Source: Parabacteroides timonensis | GTDB lineage: Bacteria; Bacteroidota; Bacteroidia; Bacteroidales; Tannerellaceae | DNA length: 64,000 nt | Direction: 5' to 3' | NCBI RefSeq assembly: GCF_900128505.1 | Contig: NZ_LT669941.1 | Location: 62,001-126,000, forward strand | Shown here: one piece after another, positions 42,948 to 51,131 of the stretch | Position numbering within the stretch: the first letter of the stretch is position 1 | How the letters are laid out: each line of letters opens with the position of its first letter | The notes under the pieces: generated by a model | Database searches by the model: none | The model's input: only the letters and a program-made list of their open reading frames with translations | What the model was told of the DNA's origin: nothing | Program-made: the position numbers and the translations under genes

Positions 42948-44723
42948 TTATTCGAGAAGATCTAGTGAGTCGATATAAGATTCTGTTTTCGGACGAAGTT
43001 TCAGTACGATCGCTTCAAAAGGTCGTAATGTGATCTCATCTTTCACATCTATATCGATAGGCTTTTTATAATTGCAGAGAACAACCTCGACCTCTTCCAG
43101 CAGAAATCCCGGTAAGGCAATCGCAACCAAAGGAGTAAAGTTGAGGGCTACCAAAAAACGGTCGCCTTCACTTTCCCGCAGGTAGAGGAATGCTCTGGGA
43201 TTATTTATATCCAGCAAGGTAAATGTACCATATACCAGGTTTGGATTTTCTTTACGGAAAGCGATGACCTTTTTGAAATAATTCAAGATGGAATCTTTTT
43301 CTTTCTCTTCGGAAGTAACGTTGAAAGTCTGGTAATCCGGATTTACTTTTATCCAGGGTTTTCCAGTGGTGAATCCGGCATTCGCAGATTTATCCCACTG
43401 GAATGGGGTGCGGGCGTTATCACGGCCGATTTGTTTCTGTTCTTCCAGAAAGGCTTGTGTATCTCCACCTTCCTTTTCAGTTCTCTTATATCTGTTTTTT
43501 GTATCGATGTCGTTGTAATCGTCTATGTTTTCGAAACATATATTACACATCCCTATCTCATCACCCGCAAACCAGTAAGGTGTGCCGCGCATGGTCAGCA
43601 GGAAAGTGGCCAGCATTTTGGCGGATACGGAACGAAACCGGGGATCGTCGCTACCGAAACGTGAAATCATACGCGGTTGGTCATGGTTACCCAGATAGAT
43701 GGAGGGCCAGCCTCTATCCACCGCTTTATCCCATTCAGCGAACATCTTTTTCAGACTGATCAGGCTGTAATCGATACCTGTGTCCGGGAAATCAGGAAGT
43801 GATGTGTTCCGGATACGGGCTGCGTCAAAATGATAAAGCATATTTAGCTCCTCACGATCCGGATCGACGAATTTGGCAACATCTTCAACCGGTACGGCAG
43901 AACCTTCTCCTACACTCATACAATCATAATGGCTTAAAACAGCACGGTTCATTTCATGCAAATAATCATGCAGATGTTGACCTTTTGCATAAAACTCGAA
44001 TAAGCCGGGGAATTGTTTTATGTTTATTTCGGGGAATGAAACATCTTTCGCAATCAATGAAATAGAATCCATACGGAAGCCGTCGATACCTTTGTCGAAC
44101 CAAAATTTCATCATATCGAAAATCTCACGTCTTACATCAGGGTTCTCCCAGTTGAGATCTGGTTGCTTTCGGGAGAAATAATGAAGATAATAAGAGTCTG
44201 TCTGCTTATTATAAGCCCAGGCAGTACCGTCTTCATCGAAATAACTGGGACGTAAAGGAGGTTCTCCTTGTTCGGCCGGCCACCAATGATAATAAGTATA
44301 ATAGGGATTGGTGCGCGATTTACGTGCTTCCTCAAACCAGGGATGTTCGTCACTGCTGTGGTTAACTACCAGGTCGAGTACGAGACGAAGGCCCCGTTTA
44401 TGGATTTCGTGGAGCAGCCTGTCGAAGTCTTCCATATTACCGAATTCTTTCATGATTTCGTAATAATCGCTGATATCATATCCGTTATCATCGTTGGGAG
44501 AGAGGAAGATAGGATTTAGCCAGATTACGTCTACACCCAGGCTTTGTATATAGTCCAGTTTAGTAAGGATACCGGTCAGGTCGCCGATACCGTCGCCATT
44601 ACTGTCTTTAAAACTACGGGGATAGATTTGATATATAACAGCCTCTTTCCACCAGGCTCTTTCTGTTGTTTCGATCTGCTCGAGCGTGTTTTTGCTTGTA
44701 TGTTTTGACATTTCTCGTTTCAT
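42948..44723 (-). CDS. GH13 alpha-glucosidase
   Basis: A 591-residue cytoplasmic enzyme with the GH13 TIM barrel. AVIYQIYPRSFKDSNGDGIG is the start of the barrel; the nucleophile is Asp219 in GFRMDSISLI, the acid/base is Glu273 in SVGEGSAV, and the third carboxylate is in YLGNHDQPR. It has the QPDLNWENP loop of oligo-1,6-glucosidases and alpha-glucosidases. Activity on trehalose, maltose or isomalto-oligosaccharides cannot be told apart. It converges on the trehalose/GH15 unit, which suggests use of the same sugars. It starts at 44723 or at the fifth-codon ATG. Confidence 0.9.
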   Translation of the reverse strand: MKREMSKHTSKNTLEQIETTERAWWKEAVIYQIYPRSFKDSNGDGIGDLTGILTKLDYIQSLGVDVIWLNPIFLSPNDDNGYDISDYYEIMKEFGNMEDFDRLLHEIHKRGLRLVLDLVVNHSSDEHPWFEEARKSRTNPYYTYYHWWPAEQGEPPLRPSYFDEDGTAWAYNKQTDSYYLHYFSRKQPDLNWENPDVRREIFDMMKFWFDKGIDGFRMDSISLIAKDVSFPEINIKQFPGLFEFYAKGQHLHDYLHEMNRAVLSHYDCMSVGEGSAVPVEDVAKFVDPDREELNMLYHFDAARIRNTSLPDFPDTGIDYSLISLKKMFAEWDKAVDRGWPSIYLGNHDQPRMISRFGSDDPRFRSVSAKMLATFLLTMRGTPYWFAGDEIGMCNICFENIDDYNDIDTKNRYKRTEKEGGDTQAFLEEQKQIGRDNARTPFQWDKSANAGFTTGKPWIKVNPDYQTFNVTSEEKEKDSILNYFKKVIAFRKENPNLVYGTFTLLDINNPRAFLYLRESEGDRFLVALNFTPLVAIALPGFLLEEVEVVLCNYKKPIDIDVKDEITLRPFEAIVLKLRPKTESYIDSLDLLE

Positions 44724-44778
44724 TTTTCCTTATAACAACGGGAAAGGGGACATGGTTTAATACAGATTTTGCATACTA

Positions 44779-44811
44779 TTTGGATATATGGAAAAAGTAT
44801 TCTTATCTTTG
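44779..44811 (+). promoter_or_regulatory. Promoter of the ABC-F leader
   Basis: TTTG at 44779-44782 (-33) and TATCTTTG at 44804-44811 (-7) with a 21-nt spacer, an excellent match to the Bacteroidetes housekeeping promoter. The start of transcription would be near 44818, about 180 bp before the ABC-F ATG. Confidence 0.75.
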
Positions 44812-44835
44812 TCGCATAATTTTATAAATACTCCG

Positions 44836-44850
44836 ATGAAAATATCTTAA
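44836..44850 (+). CDS. Possible four-residue leader peptide (MKIS)
   Basis: ATG AAA ATA TCT TAA at the start of the ABC-F leader RNA, ending 5 nt before one arm of the long-range pairing at 44855. Ribosomes on this short frame could change the folding of the leader. Translation is not proven; there is no strong Shine-Dalgarno, which is usual in this group. Confidence 0.4.
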   Translation: MKIS

Positions 44851-44854
44851 GTAA

Positions 44855-44958
44855 AGCCGGTTTTGCATAGTAGTAGTATATACTTTCAGTCCTTGAACTG
44901 AAAGTCTTATTTGTTACCCTCCCGGCTATCCAGGTGCCATTCTCCGGCACATTTTTTT
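44855..44958 (+). promoter_or_regulatory. Attenuator-like leader of the ABC-F gene with intrinsic terminator
   Basis: Three elements follow in order. AGCCGG (44855-44860) can pair with CCGGCT (44922-44927). A perfect hairpin ACTTTCAGT/ACTGAAAGT lies between (44882-44905). A terminator hairpin GTGCC/GGCAC (44934-44938 with 44946-44950) is followed by seven T. GCCGG of the first arm can also pair with CCGGC at 44944-44948, which would break the terminator. It ends 40 bp before the ABC-F start. This is the layout of ribosome-mediated attenuation seen for several antibiotic-resistance ABC-F genes. Confidence 0.6.
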
Positions 44959-44998
44959 AATCCATTTCAGTTTCTAACATTTTTAAAGTAATTAGACT

Positions 44999-46615
44999 AT
45001 GTGCATATCAGTACAGCAGCTTAGCTATATCCATGCGGATAAAGAACCACTGTTTCAGAATATTAATTTGACAGTAAATAAAGGAGAACAATTATCATTA
45101 GTCGGGAATAACGGTTCCGGTAAATCCACCTTGCTACGTATTATTGAAGGCGGATTGAAACCTGTTTCCGGTGAGGTCGTTTGTTCTTCCAAACCCTATT
45201 ATGTGCCCCAACATTTCGGGCAATACGATCAACTTACGGTTATGCAGGCCTTACAGGTGGAACCAAAGATCAAAGCGTTGCATGCCATTATTGCTGGCGA
45301 TGCCTCCGAGGAGAATTTTACGATGCTTGATGACGATTGGAATATTGAGGAGCGCAGTCTGGCGGCCCTTTCCTTCTGGGGATTGGAATATGTACAGCCG
45401 GATCAGCCGATGTGTCTGCTCAGTGGCGGGGAGAAGACAAAAGTATTCCTGTCCGGCTTGCTGATCCATTCGCCGGAAATTATCCTGATGGATGAACCGA
45501 CCAATCATCTGGATACCGGAAGCAGAAATAAGTTATATAGCTTTATTGAGTCGAGCCGTGCTACGATGCTTATCGTGAGCCACGACCGGACTTTGTTGAA
45601 TCTGTTACCTTATACCTGTGAACTGGACAGAAGTAAAATAACTCTGTATGGTGGTAATTATGAATTTTATAAAGAACAAAAGGAACAGGCATTAATAGCC
45701 CTACAAAATCAGTTGAATGAAAAGGAAAAAGAGTTGCGCCTGGCAAAGAAAACAGCCAGGGAAGCATTGGAGAGGAAGAATAAATCGAGTGTAAGAGGAG
45801 AGAAAGCAGCTGTAAGGAAAGGTATCCCCCGGATAATGATGGGAGCTATGAAACAGCATGCTGAACAAAGCACCGTTAAACTAAAGGATGTACATGATGA
45901 GAAAATGAGTTCGATCAGTTCTACCATTACGGATATCCAGACCGCTTTACCAGATATGCGACAGATGCAAACCGATTTTAACTCCCCTAATCTTCATACC
46001 GGCAAAATACTGGTAACCATTAAAGGGATGAACTTTGGATATGGCCCGGATCGTTTATGGCCTGAACCGCTGGATTTACAGATTAAAAGTGGCGACCGTA
46101 TCCAGTTCAGCGGTAACAATGGCACAGGGAAAACGACATTGCTGAAATTGATTTTGGGTGAATTGGAGCCGACCGACGGTTCTATCGACCGTGCCGATTT
46201 CAAATATGTATATATCGACCAGGAATATTCGATCGTGAAGCCCCACCTGACAGTCTTTGAACAGTTGGAGCAATTCAACCTGTTCGCCAAACCGGAACAT
46301 GAGTTAAAAATGATCCTGAGTCGTTTTCTTTTTCCGGTCGGCACATGGGATAAAACCTGTTCCAAGTTAAGCGGTGGAGAGAAGATGAGGTTGGCTATCT
46401 GTTGCTTGATGGTCAGCAATAGCACGCCGGATATTTTTATTTTAGATGAACCGACGAACAATTTGGATATACAGAGTGTTAATATAATAACCGCAGCAAT
46501 AAGAGACTATCAAGGTACGGTGCTGTTGGTTTCACACGATCTTTATTTTGTGAAAGAAATTAAAATAAACAGGTTCGTTGAACTTTTTTCTTCAAGGCCT
46601 GTTATTAAGATATAG
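44999..46615 (+). CDS. ABC-F family ATP-binding protein
   Basis: A 538-residue soluble protein with two ABC ATPase domains and no membrane part. Walker A is GNNGSGKST (about residue 37) and GNNGTGKTT (about 363); signatures are LSGGEKTKV and LSGGEKMRL; Walker B/D-loop segments are ILMDEPTNHLD and FILDEPTNNLD. A charged helical linker of about 80 residues (ALIALQNQLNEKEKELRL, then KKTAREALERKNKSS) joins them. ABC-F proteins bind the ribosome; some protect it from antibiotics and are induced by leader attenuation. The attenuator-like leader suggests this one may belong to that group, but the drug, if any, is unknown. Confidence 0.88.
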   Translation: MCISVQQLSYIHADKEPLFQNINLTVNKGEQLSLVGNNGSGKSTLLRIIEGGLKPVSGEVVCSSKPYYVPQHFGQYDQLTVMQALQVEPKIKALHAIIAGDASEENFTMLDDDWNIEERSLAALSFWGLEYVQPDQPMCLLSGGEKTKVFLSGLLIHSPEIILMDEPTNHLDTGSRNKLYSFIESSRATMLIVSHDRTLLNLLPYTCELDRSKITLYGGNYEFYKEQKEQALIALQNQLNEKEKELRLAKKTAREALERKNKSSVRGEKAAVRKGIPRIMMGAMKQHAEQSTVKLKDVHDEKMSSISSTITDIQTALPDMRQMQTDFNSPNLHTGKILVTIKGMNFGYGPDRLWPEPLDLQIKSGDRIQFSGNNGTGKTTLLKLILGELEPTDGSIDRADFKYVYIDQEYSIVKPHLTVFEQLEQFNLFAKPEHELKMILSRFLFPVGTWDKTCSKLSGGEKMRLAICCLMVSNSTPDIFILDEPTNNLDIQSVNIITAAIRDYQGTVLLVSHDLYFVKEIKINRFVELFSSRPVIKI

Positions 46616-46654
46616 TGTTTTTCATGGTATTAGAATTAAGTTAGATTAGGTTAT

Positions 46655-46687
46655 CCGTCTTGTTCGTGAGAATAGGGCGGTTTTTTT
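46655..46687 (+). terminator. Intrinsic terminator after the ABC-F gene
   Basis: CCGTCT (46655-46660) pairs with GGGCGG (46675-46680) with two G-T pairs, followed by seven T. It lies between the ABC-F stop and the converging GldB-like gene. Confidence 0.6.
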
Positions 46688-46692
46688 ATGCC

Positions 46693-47688
46693 CTATGGTT
46701 TGTATTTGGATAAAGTCAGTATCTCCTGTGCATTTTCGTTTTTCATCAATGCTTCAAGAGTTGCATTTGTTTCCTTCATATATTGGGTTACGATTTGCAG
46801 TCCGATCCAACTTCCGATATTCCCCGGTGCATCGCTTGTCAGGAACTGTGCAGGCATATCTTCGAAGTATTTCATGGTCGTCATTTGGTCGGGAGTATAT
46901 AAATGTTTACGCTCCACGATAGCTTTCCATAATTTCGCTTCGTTGTTTTTACACCATTCCCATGCTTCGTTCGTATAACCGAACAGACTGGCCGGTGTCA
47001 TTTCCGGTAGAGCGGATAGAACCAGATATTTGATCTTACCTTCATAGATCATGCGGTCGAGTAGTACATTTTCTTTTCCTGTAAACGGATATTCGGACAT
47101 CAGCCAACCTGCTACATAATCGGGAACTACGTGTGACGGCTGCATTTTACGGCGTTGGTAGTCATAAAAGAAATCCTGATACAGAGGGTAGTCTTCTCCC
47201 ATATATTTGTCGATAGAGAGCGATAATAAACTATCTCCTACCAATACATTCTGGTTGAAGCCGGAGACGTGCATATATAAAGCCGGGATCTGCATGGTCG
47301 GGAAGTTTTCATGTATCCAGGCAAAAGCATTCCCGAGCGACTGTTCCAGTTCTGTTACGGAGTCATATTTCTGAATGGCATCGCTATAAAGGCTTTTCAA
47401 TGTCGGCTCCGAATAAAAGTTCTCAAGCTTCGTAAAGAAGCCCGGCATATCCGGCGATTGCATGTTCAGAATACCTTTACCCAGAATTTCAGTCATTTGG
47501 GGATATCTGGCCAGTAACTGTTGGTTGAGTGTACTGTCGTCTGAATTGATCAGTTGAAACACTTCTTTATCGAAACGGTTGATAGGCATCGGGGGGGCAG
47601 TAGTAATACTGTTTGCATGACTGTTTTGTCCGCTGCAACTGCAAAAACTGACGGTCATAAGGAATGTCAGGAATATTTTGAGGATCAT
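46693..47688 (-). CDS. GldB-like gliding-motility lipoprotein homologue
   Basis: A 331-residue lipoprotein. The lipobox is at SFCSC (Cys18 is the likely lipid site). The mature part has PINRFDKEVFQLINSDD, the conserved SIDKYMGEDYPLYQDFF, and a hydrophobic LYMHVSGFNQNVLVGDSLL, as in GldB. In Flavobacterium GldB is needed for gliding; non-gliding Bacteroidales keep homologues, probably for an envelope function. It is divergent from a MATE gene. Copy 2 of the 86-bp element ends 41 bp upstream of its start, so that element may carry its promoter. Confidence 0.8.
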   Translation of the reverse strand: MILKIFLTFLMTVSFCSCSGQNSHANSITTAPPMPINRFDKEVFQLINSDDSTLNQQLLARYPQMTEILGKGILNMQSPDMPGFFTKLENFYSEPTLKSLYSDAIQKYDSVTELEQSLGNAFAWIHENFPTMQIPALYMHVSGFNQNVLVGDSLLSLSIDKYMGEDYPLYQDFFYDYQRRKMQPSHVVPDYVAGWLMSEYPFTGKENVLLDRMIYEGKIKYLVLSALPEMTPASLFGYTNEAWEWCKNNEAKLWKAIVERKHLYTPDQMTTMKYFEDMPAQFLTSDAPGNIGSWIGLQIVTQYMKETNATLEALMKNENAQEILTLSKYKP

Positions 47689-47728
47689 CGTTTATATCTT
47701 TATGTTATCTATTTACTTTCTTCCCTGT

Positions 47729-47814
47729 CATTTTAATACGTTAAAAAATATTACCCGGTATAGTAATTCCAAATACCCGGTATAGTAATCCGATTTACAT
47801 GGCATGGCAGTGAC
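47729..47814 (-). repeat. Copy 2 of the 86-bp dispersed intergenic element
   Basis: Its reverse complement matches 780-865 with 70 of 86 positions identical and no gaps. It contains two direct copies of ATTACTATACCGGGTA with a 22-bp period, on the minus strand from about 47787 and 47765. That spacing is two helical turns, as for a protein that binds paired sites. It lies between the divergent GldB-like and MATE genes, pointing toward the former. Confidence 0.7.
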
Positions 47815-47844
47815 AAATTGATAAACGGATATTTATCGGTTATA

Positions 47845-47875
47845 TTGTATGGAATGCATCTTATTATTACCTTTG
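47845..47875 (+). promoter_or_regulatory. Promoter of the second MATE gene
   Basis: TTG at 47845-47847 and TACCTTTG at 47868-47875 with a 20-nt spacer, 22 bp before the ATG at 47898. Confidence 0.6.
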
Positions 47876-47897
47876 CAACCCTTTTTGAATATCCAAT

Positions 47898-49220
47898 ATG
47901 CAATTTACGAATAAACAAATTTGGCAGATAACCTATCCTGTACTGATCAGCTTGCTGATGGAGCACATGATCGGTTTAACAGATACGGCTTACCTGGGAC
48001 GGGTAGGAGAGGTGGAGCTTGGTGCATCGGCATTGGCCGGAGTTTATTATCTGGTGATCTATATGCTGGGGTTTGGCTTCAGTGTCGGAGCGCAGGTATT
48101 GATGGCCCGGAGGAATGGCTCGCACGATTATACCCGGATCGGTCCGGTATTTATGCAAGGTACGCTTTTCCTGTTATTATTGGCCGGAATCTTGTTTACC
48201 ATTTCTCATTTCTATTCTCCTGTTATATTACGGAAACTGATCGGTTCGGATGATGTGTATCAAGCTACTATGAGTTATATCGACTGGCGTGTTTATGGCT
48301 TTTTCTTCTCGTTTATAGCGGTGATGTTCAGGGCTTTTTATGTCGGTATCACCAAAACGAAGATATTGACAGCCAACTCGGTTGTGATGGTGTTGACTAA
48401 TGTAATGTTGAATTATATCCTGATATTCGGTAAATTCGGATTTCCGGCGTTGGGGATTGCCGGAGCAGCTATCGCCTCTTCTATCTCGGAAGCCGTGTCG
48501 GTATTGTTTTTTATTCTTTACACCTGGAAAAAAATCGATTATAAGAAATATGCTATGTTCAGCTTCTCCGGGATCGATTTCCGGATGCTCAGGCAGATAT
48601 TAAGTGTTTCCATCTGGATCATGGTGCAACATGGTATTGCATTTTTAGGTTGGTTTATCTTCTTTGTTGTGATGGAGCATCAGGGAGAACGACCGTTGGC
48701 TATCACCAATGTAGTACGTAGTATCTCCTCTTTCCTGTTTATGTTCGTCAATGCTTTTGCTTCCACCTCGAGTTCGTTGGTAAGTAACCTGATCGGTTCA
48801 GGGAAATCGGATCAGGTGATGGGATTGTGCAGGCGTATGATCCGTCTTTGCTATTTCTTCGTGTTGCCGATAGGTGCGTTGATTGCTTTATTTCCGGACC
48901 TGGTTTTGAGGATATATACAGATAACCCGGACTTGATACAGAGCTCTATCCCTTCGTTATGGGTAATGCTTTCCTCTTATATCCTGGCAGTTCCTGCTTT
49001 TATTTATTTCTTCAGTGTGTCGGGAACTGGAAATACACAGTCTGCGTTACTGATTGATATGGCCAGTATATTTGTATATGTAGCTTATACCTATTGGGTT
49101 GGTGCCTGGTTAATGGCGGATGTAGCTGTTTGCTGGACAACGGAGTATGCTTATAACGGGATGTTATTGATCTCATTCTTCTATCTTTGGAAAGGGAATT
49201 GGCGGAATAAAAGAATCTGA
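47898..49220 (+). CDS. MATE family efflux transporter
   Basis: A 440-residue inner-membrane protein with twelve hydrophobic segments. IWQITYPVLISLLMEHMIGL and TDTAYLGRVGEVELGASALAG are the usual first MATE helices. The second half has AITNVVRSISSFLFMFVNA in place of the usual repeat, as in DinF-like members. It is unlike the pump at 21916. It converges on the polymerase delta-prime gene with 14 bp between. The substrate is unknown. Confidence 0.92.
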   Translation: MQFTNKQIWQITYPVLISLLMEHMIGLTDTAYLGRVGEVELGASALAGVYYLVIYMLGFGFSVGAQVLMARRNGSHDYTRIGPVFMQGTLFLLLLAGILFTISHFYSPVILRKLIGSDDVYQATMSYIDWRVYGFFFSFIAVMFRAFYVGITKTKILTANSVVMVLTNVMLNYILIFGKFGFPALGIAGAAIASSISEAVSVLFFILYTWKKIDYKKYAMFSFSGIDFRMLRQILSVSIWIMVQHGIAFLGWFIFFVVMEHQGERPLAITNVVRSISSFLFMFVNAFASTSSSLVSNLIGSGKSDQVMGLCRRMIRLCYFFVLPIGALIALFPDLVLRIYTDNPDLIQSSIPSLWVMLSSYILAVPAFIYFFSVSGTGNTQSALLIDMASIFVYVAYTYWVGAWLMADVAVCWTTEYAYNGMLLISFFYLWKGNWRNKRI

Positions 49221-49234
49221 AAACTTCTTTTCTT

Positions 49235-50359
49235 TCATCGTTTTATAAGAACCGTCAGTCGTAGTGAAAGATCGAAGAATACCATCTTGGCATTTACGTT
49301 TTGTGTAATGTGCCGTTCTGCTTTGGCTAGTTCTTCCATGATATCGAATACGTTCCTTTCGTTGACGAAAGGAGCGAACTTGACGGCAAATCCAGCTTCA
49401 TCTATATTCATATAATTCAATTCCGGAGATTGGAAGCGGTACATAAAGTTTTCACGGATCAGGTGCTGGCAGTATTGTAGGAAGTTTTTCTGCCGTTCGC
49501 GTCCGATACCAGCCAGGATATCTCCCATTGCTTTCATCCCTTTTACGTTGCGTGCCCAAGAGTTACGCATCATTGTTTTAAATTGTTCTAGGTAGAAGCT
49601 ATTTTCTTCACTCAGGCTGATTGCTTCCACAGCCTTCAAATAATTACCGTTTGCCAGGTGGGCAACATGCTTGGCGTCGTCTGCTGCCAAACCGAATTGT
49701 GTCATCATGGCTGTCGTGATCGCTTCAGGGTGAATAGATCGGACATTGATCCGTTGTGCACGTGACAAGATTGTCCCTAATATCTGATCGGGTATTTCAG
49801 AGACCATCAGGATAACGGTGTTTAAAGGAGGTTCTTCGATAACCTTCAATAATTTGTTGGCACAGGTCGGATGCATTTTTTCTGGTAGCCAAACCAATAA
49901 GATACGATAGGTCGCTTCGTATATTTTCAGATTCAGCTTACGGATAATCTCATCGCTTTCCTTTGAATAGATGATGGCTTGGGAATTACCGGCGTCGATG
50001 TAATCGAGCCATCCATCTATATTGAAATAAGGACGTTCTTTCAGGAAACTGCGCCATTCGGTCAAATAGTCATCGCAGACTTCCTTTTTCTTTTCTTTCT
50101 TGGCAACAATAGGAAATACAAAATGTAAATCCGGATGTGCCAGTTCATTGTATTTCAAACAGGAAGGACATGTTCCGCAGGCATCCGTCTCTGTCCGGTG
50201 TGTGCAATTCAGGTAACGGGCATAAGCTAATGCCAAAGGAAAAGCTCCCGCTCCTCCCTGTTCCGTAAATAACTGGGCATGAGGTACAACACCCGTTTGT
50301 GCTGAATGGATAAGTCGTTTTTTTATTTCTTCCTGACCGATTATATCTTTGAAATACAT
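49235..50359 (-). CDS. holB: DNA polymerase III delta-prime subunit
   Basis: A 374-residue clamp-loader subunit. FKDIIGQEEIKKRLIHSAQT starts the AAA+ domain. The P-loop place reads TEQGGAGAFPLALAYA, without the lysine, as expected for delta prime, which does not hydrolyse ATP. The zinc module has CTHRTETDACGTCPSC. VWLPEKMHPTCANKLLKVIEEPP is the sensor region. A -7 box precedes the start. Confidence 0.9.
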   Translation of the reverse strand: MYFKDIIGQEEIKKRLIHSAQTGVVPHAQLFTEQGGAGAFPLALAYARYLNCTHRTETDACGTCPSCLKYNELAHPDLHFVFPIVAKKEKKKEVCDDYLTEWRSFLKERPYFNIDGWLDYIDAGNSQAIIYSKESDEIIRKLNLKIYEATYRILLVWLPEKMHPTCANKLLKVIEEPPLNTVILMVSEIPDQILGTILSRAQRINVRSIHPEAITTAMMTQFGLAADDAKHVAHLANGNYLKAVEAISLSEENSFYLEQFKTMMRNSWARNVKGMKAMGDILAGIGRERQKNFLQYCQHLIRENFMYRFQSPELNYMNIDEAGFAVKFAPFVNERNVFDIMEELAKAERHITQNVNAKMVFFDLSLRLTVLIKR

Positions 50360-50384
50360 GAATGTTCCTTTTGTATTGTTAGAA

Positions 50385-50392
50385 CAAAGGTA
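50385..50392 (-). promoter_or_regulatory. -7 promoter box of holB
   Basis: The minus strand reads TACCTTTG, 26 bp before the start at 50359. Confidence 0.5.
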
Positions 50393-50435
50393 CGAATAAT
50401 CGGGAAAAATAAGAAGATATCAGTGCGATATACCT

Positions 50436-51035
50436 TCAGACCAGGTGAATAAAGTACAGGAGAGGTAGGTAATCCTTTAATTCTTTGCGTAATATATTTA
50501 AAGCTTGTTGGATCCGATAGTCTATTGTTTTACTTGATACTCCAACCTGTTCGGCTATTTCTTTGTAGGTCTTATGCTGGAAACGGTGCATGACAAATGC
50601 TTCCCGGTAACTGTCGGGTAATTTGTTGATAGCTTTTTTTAGTAATTCTCTTAGTTCGATGATCTGATAGTAGTCGGTATCCTGCAACATATCTTGCATT
50701 TGTTCGAAAAATACTGTATCTGCTTTATTCTTTGCTTGCAAACTGGCTATTTTGTTAATCGCCCTGTTATATATTATTTTAAACAGATATTGGCTGAGCG
50801 ATTTTTCGATAACTAACTCTTTACGGGATTCCCATAACCAAAATAGAACATCCTGTACGATCTCCTCAGAATCTTCTAAAGAAATAAATTTGTGACAGTA
50901 TGCACATAACATAGGATAATATTTCCGGAATAAGCAAGAATATGCTTTCCTGTCTGACTGGCGTAGTGCCGACAGAAGAAAATTCTCATTTTGATATTGC
51001 TCTTGAAGTATACTCCTTTTCATGTCTTTAATCAT
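50436..51035 (-). CDS. ECF RNA polymerase sigma factor
   Basis: A 199-residue sigma factor. Region 2 is KYYPMLCAYCHKFISLEDSE with EIVQDVLFWLWESRKELV. Region 4 is LPDSYREAFVMHRFQHKTYK and EIAEQVGVSSKTIDYRIQQA. It is transcribed away from the FecR gene; the start codons are 96 bp apart. Most ECF/FecR pairs in this group are in one direction, so this layout is less common. With FecR and the SusC-type receptor it should form a surface-signalling circuit that turns on the SusCD/GH106 genes. Confidence 0.92.
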   Translation of the reverse strand: MIKDMKRSILQEQYQNENFLLSALRQSDRKAYSCLFRKYYPMLCAYCHKFISLEDSEEIVQDVLFWLWESRKELVIEKSLSQYLFKIIYNRAINKIASLQAKNKADTVFFEQMQDMLQDTDYYQIIELRELLKKAINKLPDSYREAFVMHRFQHKTYKEIAEQVGVSSKTIDYRIQQALNILRKELKDYLPLLYFIHLV

Positions 51036-51131
51036 ATCTCAGAGCAAATATCATAATTTTTTTTGAAAAAAGTCGATTTCTGTTTAGGAACTCATGTTCC
51101 GGGACCTGTCATAATAATAAAAAGAGATTTA

